In this document: piece by piece, positions 50,968 to 60,186 of the stretch | Position numbering within the stretch: the stretch's first letter is position 1 | How the letters are laid out: each line of letters begins with the position of its first letter | Assembly: GCA_905209435.1 (NCBI GenBank) | Contig: CAJLTE010000006.1 | Location: 1-64,000, forward strand | Direction: 5' to 3' | DNA from: an uncultured Blautia sp. | Lineage (GTDB): Bacteria > Bacillota_A > Clostridia > Lachnospirales > Lachnospiraceae | DNA: 64,000 nt | Notes under the pieces: model-generated | Seen by the model: only the letters and a program-made list of their open reading frames with translations | The model's database searches: none | What the model was told of the DNA's origin: nothing | Program-made: the position numbers and the translations under genes

Positions 50968-51003
50968 AAACAGGGAACCGCGCAGGCGGCTCCCTGTTTG
51001 TAA
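50968..51003 (+). terminator. Terminator after ugpB
   Basis: AAACAGGGA and CCGC pair with GCGG and TCCCTGTTT (50968-50999), one mismatch; the following T-run is short, so read-through to the diesterase gene is possible. Confidence 0.7.
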
Positions 51004-51043
51004 AGGTTTAAACAAATTTTTTATATAAGAGGCAGATAAAGAA

Positions 51044-51787
51044 ATGACAGAAACAGCAAAAAGAACAACAAAAGTATGGGCGCACAGAGGCGCCAGCGGA
51101 TACAGGCCGGAGAATACTCTGGAATCTTTTGAACTTGCTATTAAACAGGGGGCAGACGGAATCGAACTGGATGTACATACTTCTGCAGACGGTGAACTCA
51201 TCGTTATGCATGACGAAACCGTAGACCGCGTTACAGATGGTACCGGACTGATCAAAGACATGACACTGGCTCAATTGAAAGAACTAAAAGTCAGCACCCC
51301 TGCAGAACCAACCGGAATCTACCGTGTTCCAACTCTGGCAGAAGTACTGGATCTCATGCGTACCACAGATATGATGGTAAATATCGAATTAAAGAACAGT
51401 ATCTGTTTCTATCCGGGAATGGAAGAGAAAATCCTGAAACTGGTAAAAGAAATGAACATGGAAGATCAGCTGATTTATTCCTCTTTTAACCATTATAGCC
51501 TGTTACAGTTAAAACAGTTAGACGATCACGTACAGACAGGAATTCTTTTCAGCGACGGATGGATAAACCCGGCAATGTACGCCAAAAATCTCGGAATCAA
51601 CGCCGTGCATCCTGCAGTCTATCATCTGAAATATCCGCAGTTTATGGAAGAAGTTAAACGTGCAGGCCTGAAAATGCACGTATGGACTGCCAACAAACCA
51701 GAACACATCCAGTTGGTAAAAGACTCTGGTGCAGAAGCAGTCATCACCAATTATCCGGATAGAGCATTAGAGATTGTGCAGAAATAA
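51044..51787 (+). CDS. ugpQ: Glycerophosphodiester phosphodiesterase, UgpQ type
   Basis: A 247-aa GDPD enzyme that splits deacylated phospholipids into glycerol-3-phosphate and an alcohol. Catalytic His14 and Arg15 (AHRGASGYRPENT), metal ligands Glu41 and Asp43 (IELDVH) and general acid His56 (VMHDE) are intact. There is no signal peptide, so it acts inside on diesters brought in by the Ugp transporter, as in E. coli. The product could feed the HAD phosphatase at the head of the cluster. Only a weak ribosome site (GGCAGATAAAG) is seen. Confidence 0.93.
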   Translation: MTETAKRTTKVWAHRGASGYRPENTLESFELAIKQGADGIELDVHTSADGELIVMHDETVDRVTDGTGLIKDMTLAQLKELKVSTPAEPTGIYRVPTLAEVLDLMRTTDMMVNIELKNSICFYPGMEEKILKLVKEMNMEDQLIYSSFNHYSLLQLKQLDDHVQTGILFSDGWINPAMYAKNLGINAVHPAVYHLKYPQFMEEVKRAGLKMHVWTANKPEHIQLVKDSGAEAVITNYPDRALEIVQK

Positions 51788-51869
51788 AAAGTGAGAACAG
51801 AGGTTACACAGGTGATCAGATTGTGAACAGATATATAAATTAATTTAAAAACCAACCATATCTGCTAAT

Positions 51870-51928
51870 AAAAAAGGTATCCGTCCATGAATATGAAGTG
51901 CTCATATATCAGGCAGGATACCTTTTTA
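51870..51928. terminator. Bidirectional terminator between ugpQ and DUF1846 genes
   Basis: AAAAAAGGTATCC pairs with GGATACCTTTTT (51916-51927), with inner TATGA/TCATA pairing; T-rich on both strands. Confidence 0.85.
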
Positions 51929-51987
51929 CAGTTACATTTTTAGTTAAATCAAATAAATATCTATTTCAATTGCAGGTATTAACTGAT

Positions 51988-53469
51988 TTATTTCTGCAGC
52001 TTTTTAGCATGCTCAGATTTTGGCTCGCATGTAAGTTCTACACCCAACTTACGGAATTCCAGAATATCCACCTGAGACAGCAGCACAGAAGTGTGAACCT
52101 GGCAGCCCTTTAATTTTGGGATCTGCTGCAGTGCAAGTTTCGCATCTTCGTTATCAGCAGCACTGATAGAAAGCGCGATCAGAGTTTCATCAGAATGCAG
52201 TCTTGGGTTCTTGCTTCCCAGATACTGAGTCTTCAGAGTCTGGATTGGTCTTAAAGCTTCCGGAGAGATAACATGTTTATTATGGTCAATTCCTGCAAGT
52301 TCTTTCAGTGCGTTCAGGATCAGAGCAGAAGATGCACCGAGCAGATCAGAAGTCTTTCCTGTAATGATGCGTCCGTCATTAAGCTCCATGGCAGCAGCAG
52401 GTGCACCTGTTTCTTCCTCACGCTGCAGTGCAGCCGGAACAACCTTGCGGTCCTCTAATGCAACATGAGCCTGTTTCAGCAGAAGTTCGATCTTGAAAAC
52501 TTCTTCCTCACGTCCGGTTCCGCGAACCAGAGATTCCATACTCTTATAATATCTGCGAATGATCTCCTGGCGTGCAGCTTCCTTGCATGCTTCATCATCA
52601 ACGATGCAGTTACCTGCCATATTTACGCCCATATCTGTCGGAGATTTATATGGGCACTCACCCATGATTTTCTCAAACATAGCCTGAAGAACGGGGAAAA
52701 CTTCAACGTCGCGGTTGTAGTTAATAGTAGTCTCACCATATGCTTCCAGATGGAACGGGTCGATCATGTTGACATCATTTAAGTCAGCAGTAGCTGCTTC
52801 ATATGCCAGGTTTACCGGATGCTTCAGCGGGATATTCCAGATTGGGAAAGTTTCAAATTTCGCATATCCGGCTTTGACACCACGTTTATATTCATGATAA
52901 AGCTGGGAAAGGCAGGTAGCCATTTTTCCGCTTCCCGGTCCAGGAGCAGTGATGACAACCAGCGGTTTTGTTGTTTCGATATAATCATTCTTGCCGTATC
53001 CCTCATCACTTACGATCAGAGATGTGTTGTTCGGATAACCAGGGATCAGATAAAGCACATAAACCTTGATTCCAAGTTTCTCCAGACGCTTCTTAAACGC
53101 ATCTGCGCTCTCCTGGCCGGCATACTGAGTAATGCAGACGCTTCCTACATAAAGGCCGCGCTCTGTAAATACTTCCATAAGACGAAGTACATCTTCATCA
53201 TAAGTAATACCAAGGTCACCTCTGACTTTGTTCTTGTCAATATCAGCAGCACTGATTACGATGACGATCTCTGCCTGATCAGAAAGTTGCATCAGCATAC
53301 GCAGTTTACTGTCCGGCTCAAATCCCGGAAGAACTCTGGAAGCATGGTAGTCATCAAAAAGCTTGCCGCCAAATTCCAGATAAAGTTTGTTTCCAAACTG
53401 GTTAATACGTTCCCGAATATGTTCGGACTGCATTTTCAGATACTTGTCGTTGTCAAATCCTATCTTCAT
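51988..53469 (-). CDS. DUF1846 family protein
   Basis: A 493-aa cytosolic protein of the DUF1846 family, widespread and highly conserved in Firmicutes. The start [52 protein letters not shown] (in two blocks) and a P-loop-like [12 protein letters not shown] near residue 190 mark the family. A crystal structure is known for one member but no function has been settled; the loop suggests nucleotide binding. Reverse-strand AAAGGAAATG precedes the ATG. A short MITE-like element lies 40 bases upstream. Confidence 0.9.
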   Translation of the reverse strand: MKIGFDNDKYLKMQSEHIRERINQFGNKLYLEFGGKLFDDYHASRVLPGFEPDSKLRMLMQLSDQAEIVIVISAADIDKNKVRGDLGITYDEDVLRLMEVFTERGLYVGSVCITQYAGQESADAFKKRLEKLGIKVYVLYLIPGYPNNTSLIVSDEGYGKNDYIETTKPLVVITAPGPGSGKMATCLSQLYHEYKRGVKAGYAKFETFPIWNIPLKHPVNLAYEAATADLNDVNMIDPFHLEAYGETTINYNRDVEVFPVLQAMFEKIMGECPYKSPTDMGVNMAGNCIVDDEACKEAARQEIIRRYYKSMESLVRGTGREEEVFKIELLLKQAHVALEDRKVVPAALQREEETGAPAAAMELNDGRIITGKTSDLLGASSALILNALKELAGIDHNKHVISPEALRPIQTLKTQYLGSKNPRLHSDETLIALSISAADNEDAKLALQQIPKLKGCQVHTSVLLSQVDILEFRKLGVELTCEPKSEHAKKLQK

Positions 53470-53508
53470 TTGTTCATTTCCTTTCCCATCACATTAATCA
53501 CATTTTTA

Positions 53509-53566
53509 TTACTGCTCATTTGGAATATCCCGCGAAGCGCATTACTGGGAACGAAGTGAGCAGTAA
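53509..53566. mobile_element. Short relative of the 19273 MITE-like element
   Basis: TTACTGCTCA (53509-53518) and TGAGCAGTAA (53557-53566) are inverted ends close to those of the 145-bp element. The inside shares AATATCCCGCG and GCGAAGCG..TTACTGGG..ACG.AGTGA with it, as if the central 85 bases had been lost. No target duplication is evident. It sits upstream of the DUF1846 and ftsH genes. Confidence 0.65.
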
Positions 53567-53726
53567 TTACTTTGTCAATAGTATACTACAAATGGAGCCA
53601 TTTGTAACAGGTGAATTTGTAAAAGTTTAAATGAATTTTCTAAAATTTATAGAAAGATATGCACAACGGACAGTGGATCAGCAATCAGAAAATACAGGCA
53701 GAAACGCAATTTTCACAATCTCGCAG

Positions 53727-53755
53727 TTGATTTATAGCCAAATTCTCTTTATAAT
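53727..53755 (+). promoter_or_regulatory. Sigma-A promoter of ftsH
   Basis: TTGATT (53727-53732), 17 bases, TATAAT (53750-53755), 32 bases before the start codon. Confidence 0.75.
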
Positions 53756-53786
53756 AAGAACGATAACGTTTAGGAGGAATAATCAT

Positions 53787-55817
53787 ATGGACAATAATCC
53801 GAATGGCAATCGTCCTGATAATAATAAAGGTCCTGGCAAACAGGACCCGAATAAAAATCATCAGTCGATTCTGGCTTTTTTAGTATGCCTCCTGATTACT
53901 TTAGTATGTTTCGCCATGTTTACCAATATGCTTAAAGACAATTCCAGTGAGATTACTTACGATGAATTTATTGAGATGGTAGAGGATGGAGATGTGAAAG
54001 AGGTTACTCTTCAGTCAGAGACACTGACCATCACACCGAAACATCAGTCATCAGGATTTTCAGAAGATGTTTATTATGTCAATCAGATGGAGTCAGTAGA
54101 TAAACTGACTGAGAGACTTGAAGGAACAGGAATCAAGTTTGAGTATAAGAAACCAGATGCAGCAGGGGAAATTGTTTCTATGCTGGTCAGTGTGCTTTTA
54201 CCAACAATCGTACTCTTTGTACTTCTGATGGTATTTATGCGCCGCATGAATAAAGGCGGTGGGATGATGGGCGTCGGCAAGAGCCGTGCGAAAGCCTATA
54301 TTCAGAAAGATACGGGAATTACTTTCAAAGATGTGGCAGGACAGGATGAAGCGAAAGAATCACTTCAGGAAGTTGTTGATTTCCTGCACAATCCGGGAAA
54401 ATACACAACAATCGGAGCTAAGCTTCCGAAAGGTGCCCTGCTTGTAGGTCCTCCGGGAACAGGTAAAACACTTCTGGCAAAAGCAGTAGCAGGAGAGGCA
54501 CATGTGCCGTTCTTCTCCTTGTCTGGTTCCGAGTTTGTGGAAATGTTTGTCGGTGTAGGTGCATCCCGTGTCCGTGATCTGTTTGAGGAAGCAAAGAAAA
54601 ATGCACCGTGTATCATCTTCATTGATGAGATTGATGCAATCGGTAAGAGTCGTGATTCGAGATATGGAGGCGGCAATGATGAGCGTGAACAGACGCTGAA
54701 CCAGTTATTAGCCGAGATGGATGGTTTTGACACTTCCAAGGGTCTTTTGATTTTGGCAGCTACTAACCGTCCGGAAGTTCTTGATCCTGCACTTCTTCGT
54801 CCGGGACGTTTTGACAGACGAGTGATCGTTGATCGTCCGGATCTGAAAGGAAGAATTGAGATTCTGAAAGTACATGCCAGAAATGTAAGTCTGGATGAAA
54901 CTGTAGATTTCGAGAATATTGCACTTGCAACTTCAGGAGCAGTAGGATCTGATCTGGCCAACATGATCAATGAAGCTGCGATCCTTGCAGTTAAGAACGG
55001 CCGTCGTGCAGTATCTCAGAAAGATTTGCTGGAAGCGGTAGAGGTTGTTCTGGTAGGTAAGGAAAAGAAAGACAGAATTCTCAGTGCACAGGAAAGAAGA
55101 ATTGTATCTTACCATGAAGTTGGACATGCACTGGTAAGTGCCCTGCAGAAAGATGCAGAACCTGTACAGAAGATCACCATCGTGCCGAGAACCATGGGAG
55201 CGCTTGGGTATGTGATGCAGGTTCCGGAAGAAGAGAAATATCTCAACACCAAGAAAGAACTGGAAGCAATGCTTGTAGGATATCTTGGCGGACGTGCTGC
55301 GGAGGAACTGGTATTTGATACAGTAACTACAGGGGCTGCTAATGATATTGAACAGGCTACCAAGGTAGCACGTGCAATGATTACACAGTACGGTATGTCT
55401 GAGAAATTCGGACTGATGGGACTGGCAACACAGGAGAGTCAGTATCTTAGCGGCAGAGCAGTATTAAACTGTGGTGATGATACTGCCACAGAGGTTGACC
55501 ATGAAGTAATGGTACTTCTTCACAATTCATATGAAGAAGCTAAGAGATTGATCGGCGGGCACAGAGAAGCGCTGGATAAGATTGCTGATTATCTGATCCG
55601 CAGAGAGACTATCACTGGTAAGGAGTTCATGAAGATTTTCCGTGCAGTAGAGCGTGGAATTGAAATTCCTGAGAACCTGGATGATCTGGTAATCCCGGAA
55701 AAGACAGAAACAAAGCCGGAAGAACAGCCGGCTGAGCAAACAGCAGATCAGGCTGAAGAAACAGATTTAGATTCAAAAGAGAATACAGTAACGCTGGATA
55801 AGACAGAGATTCAGTGA
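53787..55817 (+). CDS. ftsH: ATP-dependent membrane zinc protease FtsH
   Basis: A 676-aa AAA+ protease that degrades membrane and regulatory proteins. Two helices (about 26-46 and 128-149) flank the small extracytoplasmic domain. Walker A GPPGTGKT (221-228), Walker [10 protein letters not shown], the pore motif and arginine finger ([10 protein letters not shown]) are present, and zinc is bound by HEVGH (His443, His447). The ATG at 53787 follows TTAGGAGG; a longer frame from 53631 runs through the promoter. The N-terminus has an unusual Asn/Pro-rich tail and the C-terminus a long acidic Glu/Thr tail. Confidence 0.96.
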   Translation: MDNNPNGNRPDNNKGPGKQDPNKNHQSILAFLVCLLITLVCFAMFTNMLKDNSSEITYDEFIEMVEDGDVKEVTLQSETLTITPKHQSSGFSEDVYYVNQMESVDKLTERLEGTGIKFEYKKPDAAGEIVSMLVSVLLPTIVLFVLLMVFMRRMNKGGGMMGVGKSRAKAYIQKDTGITFKDVAGQDEAKESLQEVVDFLHNPGKYTTIGAKLPKGALLVGPPGTGKTLLAKAVAGEAHVPFFSLSGSEFVEMFVGVGASRVRDLFEEAKKNAPCIIFIDEIDAIGKSRDSRYGGGNDEREQTLNQLLAEMDGFDTSKGLLILAATNRPEVLDPALLRPGRFDRRVIVDRPDLKGRIEILKVHARNVSLDETVDFENIALATSGAVGSDLANMINEAAILAVKNGRRAVSQKDLLEAVEVVLVGKEKKDRILSAQERRIVSYHEVGHALVSALQKDAEPVQKITIVPRTMGALGYVMQVPEEEKYLNTKKELEAMLVGYLGGRAAEELVFDTVTTGAANDIEQATKVARAMITQYGMSEKFGLMGLATQESQYLSGRAVLNCGDDTATEVDHEVMVLLHNSYEEAKRLIGGHREALDKIADYLIRRETITGKEFMKIFRAVERGIEIPENLDDLVIPEKTETKPEEQPAEQTADQAEETDLDSKENTVTLDKTEIQ

Positions 55818-55823
55818 TACAAT

Positions 55824-55857
55824 AACAGAGCCGGGGAGTTTTCCGGCTCTGTTTTAC
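55824..55857 (+). terminator. Terminator of ftsH
   Basis: AACAGAGCCGG pairs with CCGGCTCTGTT (55843-55853), followed by TTTAC. Confidence 0.9.
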
Positions 55858-55999
55858 TGTATAAGGACTGAAATTTATTTGCCTGTGAGAATGCTATATC
55901 GGCGAGGCAGAAAATGCAGGAAACAGCAAAGCGGATCTGGAATATCCGCCTAAATTGAGTAAAAACAGAATACATAGAATCATAAATGGAGGAGATTTT

Positions 56000-57859
56000 A
56001 TGTTTCAGATAGAAGAGGAACTGAAGAAGCTTCCGGGTAAGCCGGGGGTTTATATTATGCATGGGGAGAAGGATGAGATCATCTATGTGGGAAAGGCCAT
56101 CAGTCTGAAGAACAGAGTTCGTCAGTATTTCCAGAGCAGCAGAAATAAGGGCGCAAAGATTGAGCAGATGGTTACGCACATCACCAGATTTGAGTACATT
56201 ATTACGGATTCAGAATTGGAAGCTCTTGTATTAGAGTGCAATCTGATCAAAGAACATAGACCAAAGTATAATACCATGTTGAAAGATGATAAGAGCTATC
56301 CTTTTATCAAGGTGACGGTCAATGAGGAATATCCCAGAGTACTTTTTGCCAGAAAAATGAAAAAAGATAAGGCAAAGTATTTCGGGCCATATACAAGTGC
56401 AGGAGCAGTAAAAGATGTGATAGAGCTGGTGCGTAAACTTTATAAAGTGCGTTCCTGTAACCGTGTGCTCCCAAGGGACTGCGGGAAAGATCGCCCGTGT
56501 CTGTATTATCATATGAAACAGTGCACAGCGCCCTGCCAGGGCTATGTGAGCTCAGAGGAATATAAGAAAAATATTACGGAACTGTTGAAATTTCTTAATG
56601 GGGATTTTCAGGATACCATTGATATGCTGACGGACAAAATGATGGCAGCATCCGATGAAATGCGTTTTGAGGATGCCATGGAATACCGTGACCTGATCCG
56701 AAGTATTCAGAAAATCGGAGAGCGTCAGAAGATTACCAGCTATGGAGAAGAGGATAAAGATATTATTGCAGTGGCAATGGATGAAAGCCTTGATCTGCGT
56801 GAACAGGATGCGGTTGTACAGGTATTTTTTGTTCGCGACGGCAAGCTGATCGGACGTGAGCACTTTTATCTGCGTGTAGCGCGGGGAGATACAAAAGCAC
56901 AGGTTTTGTCCAGCTTTATGAAGCAGTTCTATGCAGGAACACCATTTATTCCACGTGAAATCATGCTGCAGAAGGAAATTGAAGATGCACAGATCATAGA
57001 GGAATGGCTCACTGCCAGAAGAAAACAGAGAGTCCATATCCGTGTGCCGAAAAAAGGTACTAAAGAGAAGCTTGTAGAGCTGGCAGAGGAGAACGCGAAG
57101 ATGGTTCTTGATAAGGACAGAGAGCGGATCAAACGTGAGGAAGGAAGAACGATCGGTGCTGTCCATGAGGTAGAAGACTGGCTTGGTCTGTCAGGCATCA
57201 GGCGAATGGAGGCGTATGATATTTCAAACATCAGTGGTTTTGAATCCGTAGGTTCTATGGTTGTTTATGAAAAAGGCAAGCCGAAGCGCAGCGATTACCG
57301 TAAATTTAAGATCAAATGGGTACAGGGACCAAATGATTATGCAAGTATGGAAGAAGTGCTTACCCGACGTTTTACTCATGAGGGGAAAGATGAGTTCGAC
57401 AGCTTTTCCATTATGCCAGATCTGATCCTGATGGATGGTGGAAGAGGGCAGGTAAATATTGCATTGAAAGTATTGGAAAATCTGGGAATTGATATTCCTG
57501 TCTGCGGTATGGTTAAGGATGACCACCACAGAACGCGAGGCCTGTATTACAATAATCTGGAGATTCCTATCGACACCGGCAGCGAGGGCTTCCGCCTGAT
57601 CACCAGGATTCAGGATGAGGCACATCGCTTTGCTATCGAATTTCACCGCTCCCTGCGAAGCAAAGAGCAGGTACATTCTCTTCTGGACGACATTCCGGGA
57701 ATCGGTGATACCAGAAGAAAAGCACTGATGAGAAAGTTCAAATCCATTGAGAATATCAGAGATGCATCCCTGGAAGAACTGGCACAGACGGAAAGCATGA
57801 ATGCTGGAAGTGCGCAAAAAGTATATGAATTCTTTCATGTGCCTGCTGAGAACAAATAG
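56000..57859 (+). CDS. uvrC: Excinuclease ABC subunit C
   Basis: A 619-aa nuclease making both cuts in nucleotide excision repair. The GIY-YIG domain ([10 protein letters not shown]...IIYVGKA, residues 13-90) cuts 3', the UVR motif (about 200-235) contacts UvrB, and the RNase-H-like domain ([22 protein letters not shown]) cuts 5'; tandem helix-hairpin-helix units end the protein. ATG 56000 lies six bases after GGAGGAG; an upstream in-frame ATG at 55955 has no such site. Single gene. Confidence 0.96.
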   Translation: MFQIEEELKKLPGKPGVYIMHGEKDEIIYVGKAISLKNRVRQYFQSSRNKGAKIEQMVTHITRFEYIITDSELEALVLECNLIKEHRPKYNTMLKDDKSYPFIKVTVNEEYPRVLFARKMKKDKAKYFGPYTSAGAVKDVIELVRKLYKVRSCNRVLPRDCGKDRPCLYYHMKQCTAPCQGYVSSEEYKKNITELLKFLNGDFQDTIDMLTDKMMAASDEMRFEDAMEYRDLIRSIQKIGERQKITSYGEEDKDIIAVAMDESLDLREQDAVVQVFFVRDGKLIGREHFYLRVARGDTKAQVLSSFMKQFYAGTPFIPREIMLQKEIEDAQIIEEWLTARRKQRVHIRVPKKGTKEKLVELAEENAKMVLDKDRERIKREEGRTIGAVHEVEDWLGLSGIRRMEAYDISNISGFESVGSMVVYEKGKPKRSDYRKFKIKWVQGPNDYASMEEVLTRRFTHEGKDEFDSFSIMPDLILMDGGRGQVNIALKVLENLGIDIPVCGMVKDDHHRTRGLYYNNLEIPIDTGSEGFRLITRIQDEAHRFAIEFHRSLRSKEQVHSLLDDIPGIGDTRRKALMRKFKSIENIRDASLEELAQTESMNAGSAQKVYEFFHVPAENK

Positions 57860-57894
57860 CTAAAGATTTATCCGCCTGATCTAGTGTGGAAAAA

Positions 57895-57963
57895 CAGATA
57901 GTAATTTAGAAAATATGTAGAAACATTCTCCTAATCTTCTACATGTTACCCACCTACTATCTG
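57895..57963. repeat. Nested inverted repeats between uvrC and hprK
   Basis: CAGATAGTA (57895-57903) pairs with TACTATCTG (57955-57963), and inside it ATGTAGAA (57915-57922) with TTCTACAT (57937-57944). No T-run follows. Asymmetric internal loops separate the two stems. It may be a processed RNA structure, an imperfect terminator, or a remnant mobile element. Confidence 0.6.
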
Positions 57964-57973
57964 CTATTTTCAA

Positions 57974-58003
57974 TTGAAGTTGCACACAATGATGTGATAT
58001 AAT
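57974..58003 (+). promoter_or_regulatory. Promoter of hprK
   Basis: TTGAAG (57974-57979), 18 bases and TATAAT (57998-58003) with an extended TGA before it. Confidence 0.65.
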
Positions 58004-58042
58004 AAAAATAACGTAAAATTTTGAACTGAAAAGGAGAAACAA

Positions 58043-58978
58043 ATGAAGGGTGTACAGTTGACAAAATTAGTTCAGGACCTGGGACTTCACAACCTGACTC
58101 CTGAAATTGACCTGTCCGAGATAGTGATCAAGACAGCCGAAATCAACAGACCGGCGCTGCAGCTGACCGGATATCTGGAGCATTTTGCAAATGAACGTGT
58201 ACAGATTATCGGATATGTAGAGTATACTTATCTGATGCAGCTCAGCGATGAAGAACGGAAATTCAAATATGAGAGATTTATTTCCAGCAAGATTCCTTGT
58301 GTAATCTTCAGTACAATGACAAGACCATCACAGGATATGATCGATCTTGCTGTTAAATATAATGTTCCGACATTTGTGACAGAACGTACCACATCCAGCT
58401 TTATGGCAGAGATCATCCGCTGGCTTGGTGTACAGCTTGCACCGTGTATTTCTATTCACGGCGTACTTGTGGATGTATATGGTGAAGGTGTCCTGATCAC
58501 AGGTGAGAGTGGAATTGGAAAAAGTGAGGCAGCTCTAGAGCTGATCAAACGTGGTCACCGTCTTGTAAGTGATGATGTTGTAGAACTTCGCAAAGTCAGT
58601 GATGTAACACTGGTAGGTTCTGCTCCGGATATTACACGACATTTCATCGAACTTCGTGGTATCGGTATTATCGATGTCAAGACTTTATTCGGTGTTGAGA
58701 GTGTTAAGGATACCCAGTCTGTAGACCTTGTTATTAAACTGGAAGAGTGGGATAAAGAAAAAGAGTACGACCGTCTGGGTCTGCATGAGGAGTATACAGA
58801 GTATCTTGGAAACAAGATCGTATGCCATTCTCTGCCAATCCGTCCTGGTCGTAATCTTGCCATTATTGTTGAGTCTGCGGCAGTCAACCACAGACAGAAG
58901 AAGATGGGATACAATGCAGCAGAAGAGCTGTACAAGCGTGTTCAGGCAAATCTTGCCAAGAAACGTGAGGAAAGATAA
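58043..58978 (+). CDS. hprK: HPr(Ser) kinase/phosphorylase
   Basis: A 311-aa enzyme that phosphorylates HPr on Ser46 and removes the phosphate, setting carbon catabolite repression in Gram-positives. The P-loop GESGIGKS (154-161) and the HPrK signature region LRGIGIIDVKTLFGV are conserved; residues 1-130 form the N-terminal domain. RBS AAAAGGAG. A ROK glucokinase gene lies 35 bases on, linking glycolytic flux and its sensor in one transcript. Its presence implies CcpA-type cre sites in this genome. Confidence 0.96.
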   Translation: MKGVQLTKLVQDLGLHNLTPEIDLSEIVIKTAEINRPALQLTGYLEHFANERVQIIGYVEYTYLMQLSDEERKFKYERFISSKIPCVIFSTMTRPSQDMIDLAVKYNVPTFVTERTTSSFMAEIIRWLGVQLAPCISIHGVLVDVYGEGVLITGESGIGKSEAALELIKRGHRLVSDDVVELRKVSDVTLVGSAPDITRHFIELRGIGIIDVKTLFGVESVKDTQSVDLVIKLEEWDKEKEYDRLGLHEEYTEYLGNKIVCHSLPIRPGRNLAIIVESAAVNHRQKKMGYNAAEELYKRVQANLAKKREER

Positions 58979-59013
58979 TAAAAAAATATAAGTATAGCAA
59001 TTTGGAGGATATC

Positions 59014-59958
59014 ATGGGAAAGTATTGTTTTGGAATTGATGTTGGCGGTACATCTGTAAAATGTGGACTCTTTCAGACAGACGGAGTTCTGGTTGAGAAA
59101 TGGGAGATTCCGACCCGCAAAGAGAATAACGGTGAAGCGATCATTCCGGATATTGCGAAGACTATTCTGGATAAGATCGCAGAGCGCAAGATGGAAAAAG
59201 AAGACATTGACGGTGTAGGCATTGGTGTTCCTGGTCCGGTTAATGAAAGAGGCGAAGTGCCGTGTGCAGTAAATCTTTATTGGGGATTTAAGGCAGTTAC
59301 AAAGGAACTGACAGAGCTGACAGGCCTTGCATCTAAAGCTGGAAATGATGCTAATGTAGCAGCTTTGGGAGAAGCATGGAAAGGTGCAGCTGCAGGTTCT
59401 AAGAATGTAATTCTTGTAACTCTTGGAACTGGAGTTGGCGGTGGAATTATCGTTGATGGAAAGATTGTTGGCGGTGCTCACGGTGCAGGCGGAGAGATTG
59501 GTCATGCAGCAGTAAACCATGAGGAAAAGGAAGCTTGTAACTGTGGTAACTGCGGATGTCTGGAGCAGTACGCATCTGCAACTGGTATTGTACGTGTAGC
59601 CCAGAGAACTCTGGCAGCTACAGAAGAGGATTCTGTACTCCGCAAACCTGCAAAACTTTCTGCAAAGAATGTTCTGGATGCATTTAAGGATGGCGATAAG
59701 GTAGCATGCGATGTTATGGCTCAGGTAGGAGAAATGCTTGGCGGAACACTTGCTATGTTTGCATGTGTTACAGATCCTGAAGCAATCGTTATCGGCGGCG
59801 GTGTTTCCAAAGCAGGACAGCCACTGATTGACTGTATTCAGAAATACTATAAGAAATATGCATTCTCAGCATGCAAGGATACCCCGATCATTCTTGCAAA
59901 TCTTGGAAATGATGCAGGTATCTACGGATCTGCACGTATGGTTATTAAAGAAGCGTAA
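59014..59958 (+). CDS. glk: ROK-family glucokinase
   Basis: A 314-aa sugar kinase making glucose-6-phosphate. GIDVGGTSVKCGLF is the ATP phosphate loop, GNDANVAALGE contains the catalytic Asp, and CNCGNCGCLEQYAS is the ROK zinc motif. The repressor DNA-binding domain found in some ROK proteins is absent. ATG 59014 is five bases after TTGGAGGA; the TTG at 59002 overlaps that site. Other hexoses are possible substrates, but the length and neighbour hprK favour glucokinase. Confidence 0.92.
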   Translation: MGKYCFGIDVGGTSVKCGLFQTDGVLVEKWEIPTRKENNGEAIIPDIAKTILDKIAERKMEKEDIDGVGIGVPGPVNERGEVPCAVNLYWGFKAVTKELTELTGLASKAGNDANVAALGEAWKGAAAGSKNVILVTLGTGVGGGIIVDGKIVGGAHGAGGEIGHAAVNHEEKEACNCGNCGCLEQYASATGIVRVAQRTLAATEEDSVLRKPAKLSAKNVLDAFKDGDKVACDVMAQVGEMLGGTLAMFACVTDPEAIVIGGGVSKAGQPLIDCIQKYYKKYAFSACKDTPIILANLGNDAGIYGSARMVIKEA

Positions 59959-60025
59959 ATATAAAACTCCTGCATTGTGAGGATATTTCACAGAGGGGTA
60001 TTTTAAATAACAGAAAAGTAATAAG

Positions 60026-60067
60026 AAATCCACAGTCTCAGATTTGGCGGGACTGTGGATTTTTTTG
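60026..60067 (+). terminator. Terminator of hprK-glk
   Basis: AAATCCACAGTC (60026-60037) pairs with GACTGTGGATTT (60051-60062), then TTTTG. Confidence 0.88.
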
Positions 60068-60139
60068 TACAAGAATGAATCCTGCTTGTAGGACTTTCTG
60101 CCTGCGGCTGGTCGCTCCAGCGACATGATTCTTCTGACA

Positions 60140-60181
60140 TAAAAAATATCCTGCAGCAGAACTTCGTCCGCTGCAGGATAT
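60140..60181 (-). terminator. Terminator of the penicillin-binding protein gene
   Basis: On the reverse strand ATATCCTGCAGC pairs with GCTGCAGGATAT (arms 60170-60181 and 60146-60157), followed by TTTTTTATG. Confidence 0.88.
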
Positions 60182-60186
60182 AAAAT

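Noticed and set aside
52819..53559. Forward-strand 246-residue open frame opposite the DUF1846 gene
   Set aside because: It is the antisense shadow of a well-conserved gene and has no ribosome site or recognisable domain.
53631..53786. 52 extra N-terminal residues on FtsH
   Set aside because: The extension crosses the TTGATT/TATAAT promoter, and the ATG at 53787 has a strong ribosome site.
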